DNA of 64,000 bases from Nocardioides sp. Iso805N (GCF_000364605.1 NZ_KB822582.1:18098-82097); one strand, 5' to 3'; shown: positions 24,292-32,276, counted from the first letter of the stretch. The notes: generated by a model from the letters alone, not told the origin. Numbers and translations: made by a program.

Positions 24292-25268
24292 GGACCGACA
24301 TCAGCACCGTCGCGGTGGTCGGAGCCGGCTCGATCGGCGGCAGCTGGACCGCGCTGGTGCTGGCCAAGGGCCTGACCGTGCACGCCGCCGACCCCGACCC
24401 GGCGACCGACGAACGGCTCCGGGCCGCTGTCGGCGCCCATCTGGTCGAGCTCGATACCGACATCGGCGCCCTCGACCGGCTCCACGTCCACACCGACGCC
24501 GCCGAGGCAGCTGCGCTGGCCGACCTGGTCATCGAGTCCGGCCCCGAGCGGGTCGATCTCAAGCGCGAGCTCTTCGCCGCCCTCGACGAGGCGGCAGCGC
24601 CCGACGTCGTGCTGGCCAGCAGCTCGTCCGGCTTCGGCCCGAGCGCCTTCCAGGACGCCTGCCGCCACGCCGAGCGCGTGGTGGTGGCGCACCCCTTCAA
24701 CCCGCCGCACCTGGTGCCCCTGGTGGAGGTGGTCGGCGGCAGGATGACCTCCGAGGAGACCATCGAGGCGACCATGACCGCGATGACGCTCCTCGGCCGC
24801 CGCCCGGTGCGGGTGCGCGCCGAGCTGCCCGGACACGTCGTCAACCGGCTGCAGTCGGCGCTGTGGCGCGAGGCCTACGACCTGGTCCGCCGCGGTGCCA
24901 TCACCGTCGCCGATCTCGACCAGGCGGTCGCGTCCGGCCCCGGCCTGCGCTGGGCGCTGCTCGGACCGATCGCCACCCAGCACCTCTCCGGCGGCCCCGG
25001 CGGCATGGCGCACGTGCTCGAGCACCTCGGTCCGCCGATGGTGGACTGGTGGGACGACCTCGGCGCTCCCGAGCTCACGCCCGAGCTCACCGCGCAGCTG
25101 GTCGACGGCGTGCGCGTCGAGATGGCCGGCCGCGAGCGCGACGTACTCGCCCGGCGGGACCGTGCCCTGCGTGAGCTGATCGCGCTCAAGCAGCGCGTCG
25201 GTCTCGGCGACCTCGACCAGCTCGGCGACCGGGACCAGCTCGGCGACCACGGGGATGAGGCGCGATGA
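24288..25268 (+). CDS. 3-hydroxyacyl-CoA dehydrogenase
   Basis: A 326-aa NAD-dependent dehydrogenase of the 3HCDH / L-carnitine dehydrogenase-like group. The Rossmann fold starts STVAVVGAGSIGGSWTALVLAKG with D36-region HAADPDP; VIESGPERVDLKRELFAALD and ASSSSGF follow. The active-site HPFNPPHLVPLVEVVGG holds the catalytic His, and the C-terminal domain contains LPGHVVNRLQSALWREAYDLV. It would oxidise the 3-hydroxyacyl-CoA made by the crotonase. Start and stop both overlap neighbours (ATGA each side). The tail (GLGDLDQLGDRDQLGDHGDEAR) contains a small internal repeat. Confidence 0.88.
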   Translation: MRTDISTVAVVGAGSIGGSWTALVLAKGLTVHAADPDPATDERLRAAVGAHLVELDTDIGALDRLHVHTDAAEAAALADLVIESGPERVDLKRELFAALDEAAAPDVVLASSSSGFGPSAFQDACRHAERVVVAHPFNPPHLVPLVEVVGGRMTSEETIEATMTAMTLLGRRPVRVRAELPGHVVNRLQSALWREAYDLVRRGAITVADLDQAVASGPGLRWALLGPIATQHLSGGPGGMAHVLEHLGPPMVDWWDDLGAPELTPELTAQLVDGVRVEMAGRERDVLARRDRALRELIALKQRVGLGDLDQLGDRDQLGDHGDEAR

Positions 25269-26794
25269 GGGACAACGGCCTCGGCTCCTGGACCCGCCGC
25301 CGCGCCCGGATGACACCGGCGAAGGCGGCCCTGGTCCAAGACGACGTGCCGACGACGTACGCCGACCTCCACCGGGGTGCGACCCGGATGGCCCACGGGC
25401 TGCGGCAGCGGGGCGTGCAGCGCGGCGACCGGGTCGCGTTCCTGGGGCTCAACTCGATCGAGATGGTGGTGGCGATGTTCGCCACCGCTCAGCTCGGCAG
25501 CGTCTTCGTGCCGGTCAACACCCGGCTGGCGACCCCGGAGCTGGTGCACGTGCTCAGCCACAGCGGCGCGAGCCTGCTGCTCGTCGAGGACGTCCTGGCC
25601 GGCCCGACCGAGGACCCGGCGATCGCCGGCCTCGGCATCGACACGGTGGTCTTCTCGCGCGCGAGCGGTGCGGGCCTCGACGGCCTCAAGAGCGCCGAGG
25701 AGACCGAGATCGACGAGCCGATCGGGCTCGACGACCTCTTCATGATCCAGTACACCTCCGGCACGAGCGGGCGTCCCAAGGGCGTGATGCTCACCCATGG
25801 CAACGTGATCTGGAACGTCTACAACCTGCTCGTCGACATCGACCTGACCAACGAGGAGATCGCGCTGGTCACCGCGCCGCTGTTCCACACCGCGGCGCTC
25901 AACCAGGTGCTGTTCCCGACCGTCCTCAAGGGCGGCACGGCGCTGGTCGAGGCGAAGTTCGACCCCGTCCGCGCGATCGACCTGATCGAGTCGATGAGGG
26001 TCAGCCTGCTCTTCGGGGTCACCTCGATGTACCTCGCCCTGGCCGCCGCCCCGCGGTTCGGCGAGGCCGACCTCGACAGCCTGCGCCTTGCTCTCAGCGG
26101 CGGCGCGCCGATCCCCGAGTCTCTGCTGCACACCTGGCTCGACCGCGGCCTCATGATCGTCCAGGGCTACGGCCTGACCGAGGCCTCCCCTGGTACGACG
26201 ATGCTGCGCGCGGCCGACGGGGTCCGCAAGCTCGGCTCGGCCGGCACCGCCTGTTTCTTCACCGACGTCCGGGTGGTCGCCCAGGGAGTGCGCGGCGAGC
26301 GCGAGACCGAGGTCGACGAGCTCGGCGAGGTGCTGGTATCGGGTCCCAACGTCTCCCCCGGCTACTGGCAGGACGACCTGGCCACCGCAGCCGCCTTCGA
26401 CACCGGGCCCGGTCAGGAGGCCTGGCTGCACACCGGCGACCTGGCGGTACGCGACGAGGAGGGCTACCTCCGCATCGTCGACAGGCTCAAGGACATGTAC
26501 ATCTCCGGCGGCGAGAACGTGTATCCCGCCGAGGTCGAGCAGGCCCTGCACAGCCACCCCGACATCGCCGAGTGCGCCGTGATCGGCGTGCCCGACGAGC
26601 GCTGGGGCGAGGTGGGTCGTGCCTACGTCGTGGTCCGCGCCGGCGCCGATCTCGACGAGTCGGCGCTCCTCGCCCACCTCGACGGCCGGCTGGCGCGCTA
26701 CAAGCTCCCCCGCTCCATCGTCTTCCTGCCCGAGCTGCCGCACAACGCGTCCGGCAAGCTGGTGAAGTCCCGACTCCGAGAGGCAACCCAGTGA
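25265..26794 (+). CDS. AMP-forming acyl/aryl-CoA ligase (hydroxycinnamate-CoA ligase candidate)
   Basis: A 509-aa class I adenylate-forming ligase. P-loop YTSGTSGRPKG is at 163-173, the A5 motif QGYGLTEASPGTT lies near the middle, WLHTGDLAVRDEEGYLRIVDRLKDMYISGGENVYPAEVE carries the hinge Asp/Arg and A8, and the catalytic lysine is in NASGKLVKSRLRE at the C-terminus. Length and motifs fit the medium/long-chain and cinnamate-type CoA ligases. In context it would activate the aromatic acid to its CoA thioester as the first step of the pathway. Overlaps both neighbours. Confidence 0.88.
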   Translation: MRDNGLGSWTRRRARMTPAKAALVQDDVPTTYADLHRGATRMAHGLRQRGVQRGDRVAFLGLNSIEMVVAMFATAQLGSVFVPVNTRLATPELVHVLSHSGASLLLVEDVLAGPTEDPAIAGLGIDTVVFSRASGAGLDGLKSAEETEIDEPIGLDDLFMIQYTSGTSGRPKGVMLTHGNVIWNVYNLLVDIDLTNEEIALVTAPLFHTAALNQVLFPTVLKGGTALVEAKFDPVRAIDLIESMRVSLLFGVTSMYLALAAAPRFGEADLDSLRLALSGGAPIPESLLHTWLDRGLMIVQGYGLTEASPGTTMLRAADGVRKLGSAGTACFFTDVRVVAQGVRGERETEVDELGEVLVSGPNVSPGYWQDDLATAAAFDTGPGQEAWLHTGDLAVRDEEGYLRIVDRLKDMYISGGENVYPAEVEQALHSHPDIAECAVIGVPDERWGEVGRAYVVVRAGADLDESALLAHLDGRLARYKLPRSIVFLPELPHNASGKLVKSRLREATQ

Positions 26795-27675
26795 CCCGCT
26801 ATCAGCCCCGCATCGACCTCGAGGCGATCACGGCGCTCGACGTCCACGTCCACGTCGAGGCCGACGGCCACGGTCACCACTCGCTCGACGACGAGCTGAT
26901 GGACGCCTCCGCGGCGTACTTCAAGGGCGCGGAGAGCCGCACGCCCACCGTCGAGGACCTCGCCGTCCGGTATCGGGCAGCCGGGATGGCGGCGGTCGTC
27001 TTCACCGTCGACGCCACCACCGCGACCGGCCACCCGGCGCTGTCGAGCGAGGAGATCGCGGAGGCCGCGGCCGCGCATGCCGACGTACTGATCCCGTTCG
27101 GGTCGGTGGACCCTCACCAGGGCGAGACGGCGGTGCGACGGGCACGGATGCTCGTGGAGGAGTACGGCGTCCGCGGGTTCAAGTTCCACCCCAGCCTGCA
27201 GGCCTTCTCCCCCGACGACCCGACCTTCCGCCCGCTCTGGGCGGCGCTGGAGGAGCTCGGCGTGCCGGCGCTGTTCCACACCGGCCAGAACGGCATCGGC
27301 GCTGGATTGCCGGGCGGGCGCGGGATCAAGCTGCGCTACTCCAACCCGATCCTGCTCGACGACGTCGCCGCCGACTTCCCCGGACTGACCGTGATCCTGG
27401 CGCACCCGTCGGTGCCGTGGCAGGGCGAGGCGATCTCGATGGCGACGCACAAGGCGAACGTCTTCATCGACCTGTCCGGCTGGCGACCGAAGTACTTCCC
27501 GCCCGAGCTCGTCCGCGCTGCCGGCGGGATGCTGCGGCACAAGGTGCTCTTCGGCAGCGACTACCCGCTGATCACCCCGGAGCGCTGGCTGGAGGACTTC
27601 ACCGGCCTGGTCGACGAGGCGGTGCTACCGGGCATCCTGAAGCAGAACGCCGCCGGCGTGCTGGGGCTCGGCTGA
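26791..27675 (+). CDS. ACMSD-type amidohydrolase (beta-ketoacyl-CoA cleaving candidate)
   Basis: A 294-aa Amidohydrolase_2 / ACMSD-like metal-dependent hydrolase. N-terminal ALDVHVHVEADGH gives the HxH metal site; GFKFHPSLQAFSPDD, VPALFHTGQN, TVILAHPSVPW and FGSDYPLITPE supply the remaining His and Asp ligands. In cou/phd-type hydroxycinnamate pathways an amidohydrolase of this kind cleaves the aryl-beta-ketoacyl-CoA to an aromatic acid plus acetyl-CoA, which fits its place after the dehydrogenase and ligase. GTG 26791 overlaps the ligase stop (GTGA). The specific reaction is inference from neighbours. Confidence 0.83.
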   Translation: MTRYQPRIDLEAITALDVHVHVEADGHGHHSLDDELMDASAAYFKGAESRTPTVEDLAVRYRAAGMAAVVFTVDATTATGHPALSSEEIAEAAAAHADVLIPFGSVDPHQGETAVRRARMLVEEYGVRGFKFHPSLQAFSPDDPTFRPLWAALEELGVPALFHTGQNGIGAGLPGGRGIKLRYSNPILLDDVAADFPGLTVILAHPSVPWQGEAISMATHKANVFIDLSGWRPKYFPPELVRAAGGMLRHKVLFGSDYPLITPERWLEDFTGLVDEAVLPGILKQNAAGVLGLG

Positions 27676-27699
27676 GGGTCCCTAGGATGACTGCGCTCT

Positions 27700-27716
27700 G
27701 CCGGCGTCGCGCCGGC
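27700..27716 (+). terminator. Hairpin between amidohydrolase and MarR gene
   Basis: GCCGGCG-TCG-CGCCGGC is a perfect 7-bp stem just ahead of the AGGAGGGG ribosome binding site of the MarR gene. It may act as a partial terminator of the five-gene operon or lower translation of the regulator. A TAGGAT box at about 27683 could give the MarR gene its own promoter. Confidence 0.45.
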
Positions 27717-27733
27717 GCGGAGGAGGGGCTGCG

Positions 27734-28219
27734 ATGACGGACACCGCTGCGGCGACGGACCGGCAGCCGACCGCTGCCCCACCGACGCTGCTCTACCTGA
27801 TGAAGCAGGTCGAGCTCGCCGTACGTGCGGAGCTGGACGAGCTGGCCCGGCCGGTCGGCCTGACCGCACTGCAGTACACCGCGCTGACGGTGCTCGAGCG
27901 ACACCCCGACCTGACCGCCGCCCATCTCGCGCGGCTCTCCTTCGTGACCGCGCAGAGCATGGCGGACATGGTGACCGCCCTGCTCGGCCGCAGCCTGATC
28001 GAGCGGCACCGCGACCCGGCCGATCGGCGACGGCTGGTGATCGCGCTGACGCCCGCGGGTCAGCGGCTGCTCGACGACCTGCGCCCCGGCGCCGCGGCCC
28101 TGGAGCAGCAGATGCTCTCGCTGATGACCGACGCCGACGCGGACACCCTACGGCTCGCCCTGGAGCAGTGCCGTCAGGCCCTGCGGCACCCCGGCGCAAG
28201 CCCCGAAGACCGGCCCTGA
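27734..28219 (+). CDS. MarR-family regulator (CouR/PhdR-like)
   Basis: A 161-aa winged-helix regulator of the MarR family. The N-terminal dimerisation helix reads LLYLMKQVELAVRAELDEL, then LTALQYTALTVLERHPDLTAAHLARLSFVTAQSMADMVTALLGR (HTH recognition region), and the wing RHRDPADRRRLVIALTPAG. In p-hydroxycinnamate clusters a MarR protein responds to the aryl-CoA thioester and represses the catabolic genes. Here it follows the catabolic operon and precedes the transporter, and both have the CAGG-N3-CCTG palindrome over their promoters. Strong AGGAGGGG Shine-Dalgarno. Confidence 0.9.
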   Translation: MTDTAAATDRQPTAAPPTLLYLMKQVELAVRAELDELARPVGLTALQYTALTVLERHPDLTAAHLARLSFVTAQSMADMVTALLGRSLIERHRDPADRRRLVIALTPAGQRLLDDLRPGAAALEQQMLSLMTDADADTLRLALEQCRQALRHPGASPEDRP

Positions 28220-28252
28220 CCTGGCCTTTCTCGTCTGAAACGGGACGCCGAA

Positions 28253-28290
28253 GATATTAATCAGGAAACCTGTACATCAGGATTCCGATG
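28253..28290 (+). promoter_or_regulatory. Promoter with two copies of the CAGG-N3-CCTG operator, transporter gene
   Basis: TATTAAT (about 28255-28261) is followed directly by CAGGAAACCTG (28262-28272), a palindrome of the same design as at 21447. A second, imperfect copy CAGGATTCC (28279-28286) begins 17 bp after the first. The transporter ATG is at 28308. Two sites on one helical face or nearly so suggest cooperative binding, most simply by the neighbouring MarR protein. Confidence 0.65.
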
Positions 28291-28307
28291 TGGTTTGCTT
28301 CACACTT

Positions 28308-29927
28308 ATGAGTGAGACCGTCGCATCCTCCGGTGCCCCTGGGATGTTGCCCAAGCTGACCGCAGGCACCCTTCTTGCCGCTATCAGCGCGTGCTTCGTC
28401 GCCCAGGTCGGCGTCAGCATCCCTGCCGTCATCAACGGCTATATCAATCAGGACCTCGGGACCACCTCGACCCAGCTGACCTGGGTCTCCGATGCCTTCT
28501 TGGTGCCGGTGACCCTCTTCGAGCTCTCCTTCGGAGTCGTCGGCGACCTCTTCGGTCGCAAGCGACTCCTGGCGATCGGCTCGCTGCTGATGGTGATCGG
28601 TGGCCTGTTCGGTTACTTCACCCCCGACGGCGGGGTAGGCGTGCTGCTCACCGGCCAGGTCATCTCCGGCCTGGGCGCAGCAGCCATCTTCCCGACGTCG
28701 GTGGCGATGATCGCCGCAGGCACCCACACGATCAGGGATCGCGCGCACGCCATCTCGATCTGGGCAGCGGCCCTGACCGCCGGCGGCTTCATGTCGCCGC
28801 TGATCGGCGGCCTGCTCGCCAAGCTCAACCACTCCGGCGGTGAGTTCGCCAGCTGGCGCTACGCCTTCCTGGCGATGGCCGTTCTGGCCGCGGTCAGCGC
28901 ACTGATCACCTTCATCGCAGCCGAGAACTCCTCCTCGCCGGTCGGCCGTTCGCTCGACTGGCCCGGACAGATCACCATCGCCATCTCGCTCTTCGCCCTC
29001 CTGTTCGGCGTGATCCAGGGCGCTGAGGACGGCTGGAGCAGCGCCCGCGTCATCGGCAGCTTCGTCATCGCTGTCGTCTTCATGGTCGCCTTCGTGCTGA
29101 TCGAGCAGCGCGTCGACAAGCCGCTGATCCAGCTCTCCCTGTTCAGCAACCGGATGTTCACCGTCTCGGCCGTGGTGACGGTGCTCGGCATGTTCGCCTA
29201 CCTCGGCACCGCCTACGCCACCAGCATCCGGCTCTCCGCGATCCTCAACTACTCGCCGCTGAAGACCGCTGGCGGCTTCATCCTGCTCAACATCATGGGT
29301 GTGGTGCTCTTCCCGGTCAGCGCGAAGGTGCTGCAGCGCTACAACCCCGGTTGGGTGCTCGCCACCGGCATGGCCCTGATCGGCATCGGCGACGTCGCCC
29401 TGGCCGCGATCCCGGCGGCCACGCATCCCGGTGTCTGGGTGATGGCCATCCCGCTGCTGGTGATCGGCGCCGGCTTCAAGACCGCCGTCACCGCTATCAC
29501 CGTGGTCGCGGTCAACAGCGTCCCGACCGACAAGGCCGGCATGGCCAGTGGTGCGACCAGCATGCTGCGCGACTTCGGCCTGACACTCGGTCCGGCCATC
29601 GTCGGTGCGATCGCACTGACCAACGCCGCGAACGCGATCTCCGCCAAGCTTGCCGGCGATCCCGCTCTGCAGCAGAAGGTCAACGCCCTCCCGCCTGAGC
29701 TGCAGGGCGTGGTGAACTCCGGCCCGCTGGGTGCGAACGCGATCCCGAACCCGCCGAACCCGCTCAAGGAGGTCGCCTTCCACGCACTGTCGCACGCCTA
29801 CTCGATCGGTTACCTGGTCTGCGGCATCGCCGCCCTGGCCGCCGCTCTGATCGCCGCGCTGATGCTCGGTGGCCGGCAGCAGAGCCACACCTTCGTCGCG
29901 GGCGCGGAGGCCTCTGCGCCGCAGTGA
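28308..29927 (+). CDS. MFS transporter, DHA2-like, of the hydroxycinnamate cluster
   Basis: A 539-aa major-facilitator protein with about 14 helices (DHA2/EmrB-like plan). Motif A is in GVVGDLFGRKRLLAIGSLLMV, with TLTWVSDAFLVPVTLFELSF-like text in helix 2 (QLTWVSDAFLV) and the motif-C-like GPAIVGAIAL late in the protein. The C-terminal extracytoplasmic loop (about residues 455-500) is Pro/Asn-rich. In cou and phd clusters an MFS protein imports the hydroxycinnamate; DHA2 members more often export, so direction is open. The start is ATG 28308 after the double operator. Its 3' end is followed by a long inverted repeat. Confidence 0.88.
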   Translation: MSETVASSGAPGMLPKLTAGTLLAAISACFVAQVGVSIPAVINGYINQDLGTTSTQLTWVSDAFLVPVTLFELSFGVVGDLFGRKRLLAIGSLLMVIGGLFGYFTPDGGVGVLLTGQVISGLGAAAIFPTSVAMIAAGTHTIRDRAHAISIWAAALTAGGFMSPLIGGLLAKLNHSGGEFASWRYAFLAMAVLAAVSALITFIAAENSSSPVGRSLDWPGQITIAISLFALLFGVIQGAEDGWSSARVIGSFVIAVVFMVAFVLIEQRVDKPLIQLSLFSNRMFTVSAVVTVLGMFAYLGTAYATSIRLSAILNYSPLKTAGGFILLNIMGVVLFPVSAKVLQRYNPGWVLATGMALIGIGDVALAAIPAATHPGVWVMAIPLLVIGAGFKTAVTAITVVAVNSVPTDKAGMASGATSMLRDFGLTLGPAIVGAIALTNAANAISAKLAGDPALQQKVNALPPELQGVVNSGPLGANAIPNPPNPLKEVAFHALSHAYSIGYLVCGIAALAAALIAALMLGGRQQSHTFVAGAEASAPQ

Positions 29928-29940
29928 CATCCCACCCCCA

Positions 29941-30020
29941 ACGTCGAGAGGTCAGTTTCGGGCGTTGAGTGTCCAGCTCGTCTGGACACTCAACCCCCCG
30001 AAACTGACCTCTCGACGTCA
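29941..30020. repeat. Long inverted repeat built from 22-bp units, site 3 of 3
   Basis: Arms at 29941-29976 and 29982-30018 are nearly perfect reverse complements around a 5-base loop (CTCGT), giving a stem of about 36 bp with one indel. Each arm contains one 22-bp unit (right arm 29988-30009, ACTCAACCC then CCGAAACTGACC) as at site 1. The right arm ends in CTCGACGTCA, where TCA is the IclR stop on the minus strand. It lies between convergent MFS and IclR stops and would be a strong bidirectional terminator. Confidence 0.8.
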
Positions 30021-30821
30021 CGCGCCGCCGCGCCGGCGGCGCGAGCCACGCGGCTGCTGCCGCGCGGTCGGCGAGCCGAGCAGCCGTGAGATCGTCCGGC
30101 TGGCCGCGCGCAACGCCGGCGTGATGGCCTGCGGAGAGATCCGGCCCTCGGCGTGGAAGACCACCGACAGCGCCGCCACGACGCTGTCGTCGGCTCCCCG
30201 CACCGGACACGCCACCGACACCGCGTCGGAGGTCACCTGACGATCACTGATCGCGACGTCGCTGCGGCGTACGTCTGCCAGCACGGCGCGCAGATGCCCC
30301 GCGTCGGTGACCGTGTGCGGGGTCCAGCGACGCAACCGGCCTCCGAGCACCTCCTCCTGCACCGCCGCCGGCGCGTGCGCGAGCAGCACCAGCCCGACAC
30401 CTGTCGAGTGCATCGCGAAGCGACCGCCCACCCGCGTCAGGACAGGTACGGCGTTGCGCCCGGTGAGCCGCTCCAGGTAGACGATGTCGAGGTGGTCGCG
30501 GACCGCGAGCTGCACGTTCTCGTGGGTGGCCTCGTAGAGGTCCTCCATGATCGGGAGCGCCACCTCGCGCAGCGGCAGCCCGCGCGGCGCCAGCGAGGCG
30601 ATCTCCCACAGGCGCAGGCCGAGCTCGTAGTCGCCTGCATCGGTCCGCTCCAGGGCTCCCCAAGCCACCAGATCGCTCACGATCCGGTGTGTCGTGGTCA
30701 GCGCCAGCCCGGTGCGGCGACTGACCTCGGACAGGCTCAGCCGCGGCTGCGCGCTGGAGAAGGCGGCGAGCACGTCGAGCGTCTTGGTGGTCAGCGACGC
30801 GGCATCGGCAGAGGCAGGCAC
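30018..30821 (-). CDS. IclR-family transcriptional regulator
   Basis: A 267-aa IclR-type regulator. The N-terminal winged HTH reads LDVLAAFSSAQPRLSLSEVSRRTGLALTTTHRIVSDLVAWGALERTDAGDYELG, and the C-terminal effector domain has ENVQLAVRDHLDIVYLERLTGRNAVPVLTRVGGRFAMHSTGVGLVLLAHAP and SVACPVRGADDSVVAALSVVF. A basic RRRRGGA-type tail ends the protein. IclR proteins often control aromatic catabolism. It is divergent from the Rieske oxygenase gene with a TTCCGG-N3-CCGGAA dyad between, so it likely regulates vanAB-like genes and itself. Start GTG 30821; weak Shine-Dalgarno. Confidence 0.9.
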   Translation of the reverse strand: MPASADAASLTTKTLDVLAAFSSAQPRLSLSEVSRRTGLALTTTHRIVSDLVAWGALERTDAGDYELGLRLWEIASLAPRGLPLREVALPIMEDLYEATHENVQLAVRDHLDIVYLERLTGRNAVPVLTRVGGRFAMHSTGVGLVLLAHAPAAVQEEVLGGRLRRWTPHTVTDAGHLRAVLADVRRSDVAISDRQVTSDAVSVACPVRGADDSVVAALSVVFHAEGRISPQAITPALRAASRTISRLLGSPTARQQPRGSRRRRGGA

Positions 30822-30836
30822 AAGACCCAGTATGTC

Positions 30837-30851
30837 TTCCGGTAGCCGGAA
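30837..30851. promoter_or_regulatory. TTCCGG-TAG-CCGGAA operator between IclR and Rieske genes
   Basis: A perfect 6-bp dyad with 3-base spacer, TTCCGGTAGCCGGAA, 15 bp upstream of the IclR start and 73 bp before the oxygenase start. IclR proteins bind dyads of this size. It is the best operator candidate in this divergent region. Confidence 0.6.
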
Positions 30852-30924
30852 AGCATGTGTCGGGCGTCACGGTCGGCGACGCATCGTCTACTACATCGAC
30901 TTCCCTCAGTCCTCAGGAGCTCTC

Positions 30925-32004
30925 ATGCCTAGTTGGCCGCTCAACCAGTGGTACATCGCCGCCTACAGCAGCGAGATCGAGGAAGGGCTGCTCGGTCGCA
31001 CGATCTGCGACGAGCCGCTGGTCTTCTACCGGACCTCGGAGGGCGAGGTGGTCGGTCTCGCCGACCGTTGCGTCCACCGCCGCTACCCGCTCTCGCTGAG
31101 CCACCTCAAGGACGACCAGATCATCTGCGGGTACCACGGCTTCACCTACGACAAGAGCGGCAGCTGCGTCGCCGCCCCTGCGCAGAAGCGGATCCCCCGG
31201 GCCGCTCGCGTGCCTTCCTTCCCGGTGCACGAGCAGGACTCGTTCGTGTGGGTATGGATCGGCGACTCCGACCTGGCCGACACCGCGCTGATCCCGCGCG
31301 CACCGTGGCTCGACAGCCCGGACTACACCGTCGTCCGCGGTCGTGAGCCGATCCAGGGCCGCTACGGCCTGCTGGTCGACAACCTGATGGACCTCTCGCA
31401 CGAGACCTACCTGCACGGCGGCTACATCGGCACCCCCGAGGTCGCCGAGACGCCAATCACCACCGAGGTCGACGAGGAGGCGAACGTCGTCTACGTCAGC
31501 CGGCACATGGACGACGCGGAGTGCCCGCCGTTCTACGCGAACTCCACCGGCATCGGGGGTCGGATCATCCGCTGGCAGGACGTCGAGTACCACGCGCCGT
31601 GCCTCTACCTGCTGCACAGCCGGATCGCGCCCGCCGGCGTACTCCCGCCGGAGGACGGCCCGGACGACAAGGCCTTCCACGTCGAGGTCACCTACGGGAT
31701 CACGCCGGAGACCGAGCACTCCACGCACGACTTCTGGATGGTGGCGCGCGACTTCGCGCTGGGCGACGAGAAGGTCACCGAGTACCTCGCCACCAACAAC
31801 CACACCGTGGTGATGCAGGACGTGGTCGCGCTCAACATCCTCGAGGAGGTCGTCGAGGGCGAGAAGGAGAACTACCAGGAGCTGTCGATCAACATCGACA
31901 CCGGCGGCCTCGCCGCCCGGCGGATCCTGAAGAAGCTGATCGCCGCCGGCGAGGCGCCGTCAGCCGCACCGGCAGCTGCGCCGGCCGTCGCGGGGACCGT
32001 CTGA
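30925..32004 (+). CDS. vanA: VanA-like Rieske non-heme iron oxygenase (vanillate O-demethylase type)
   Basis: A 359-aa oxygenase of the VanA group. The start WPLNQWYIAAYSSEIEEGLLGRTICDEPLVFYR is very VanA-like. The Rieske [2Fe-2S] motif C-x-H ... C-x2-H is in CVHRRYPLSLSHL and IICGYHGF. The catalytic iron site lies in DNLMDLSHETYLHGG (Asp/His/His). A long Ala/Pro-rich tail ends the protein. VanA with its reductase demethylates vanillate to protocatechuate and formaldehyde; relatives act on other methoxy- or sulfo-aromatics. ATG 30925 with CAGGAG ahead. It heads an operon with a small Cys protein and a VanB-like reductase, next to an IclR gene and the hydroxycinnamate cluster. Confidence 0.83.
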   Translation: MPSWPLNQWYIAAYSSEIEEGLLGRTICDEPLVFYRTSEGEVVGLADRCVHRRYPLSLSHLKDDQIICGYHGFTYDKSGSCVAAPAQKRIPRAARVPSFPVHEQDSFVWVWIGDSDLADTALIPRAPWLDSPDYTVVRGREPIQGRYGLLVDNLMDLSHETYLHGGYIGTPEVAETPITTEVDEEANVVYVSRHMDDAECPPFYANSTGIGGRIIRWQDVEYHAPCLYLLHSRIAPAGVLPPEDGPDDKAFHVEVTYGITPETEHSTHDFWMVARDFALGDEKVTEYLATNNHTVVMQDVVALNILEEVVEGEKENYQELSINIDTGGLAARRILKKLIAAGEAPSAAPAAAPAVAGTV

Positions 32005-32276
32005 TGGCTGAGCCACACACCCCGGTCCGAGCGGACCTGCCGCCGCCATCGCGGATGCTCACCGGCCGCACCGTCTACCGCGTGGTGTGGAAGCTCAACA
32101 CCGACGTGCTGGTGGGCTACTGCTGGTGCGGCGTCCCGCACGAGGCCACCGACCCGATCGAGCTGTGGGACTGGCTGCTCGCGCACCCCGACACCCACGG
32201 CCCCGGGGATGCCCCCGACGGGGGTACGCCGCCGGTCGGCAGCGACTCCGCCGTACGTGAGCTGGTGAAGTCATGA
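32004..32276 (+). CDS. Small Cys-containing protein between vanA- and vanB-like genes
   Basis: A 90-aa protein, family not recognised. The central part YRVVWKLNTDVLVGYCWCGVPHEATDPIELWDWLLAHP has a compact CWCGVPH pattern that could bind metal. The N-terminus is Pro-rich and the C-terminus acidic/Gly-rich. Its ATG shares a base with the oxygenase stop (TGATG), and its own stop overlaps the reductase start (ATGA), so it is locked into translation of the operon. Canonical vanAB operons have no such gene; a role in assembly or electron transfer is a guess. Confidence 0.6.
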   Translation: MAEPHTPVRADLPPPSRMLTGRTVYRVVWKLNTDVLVGYCWCGVPHEATDPIELWDWLLAHPDTHGPGDAPDGGTPPVGSDSAVRELVKS

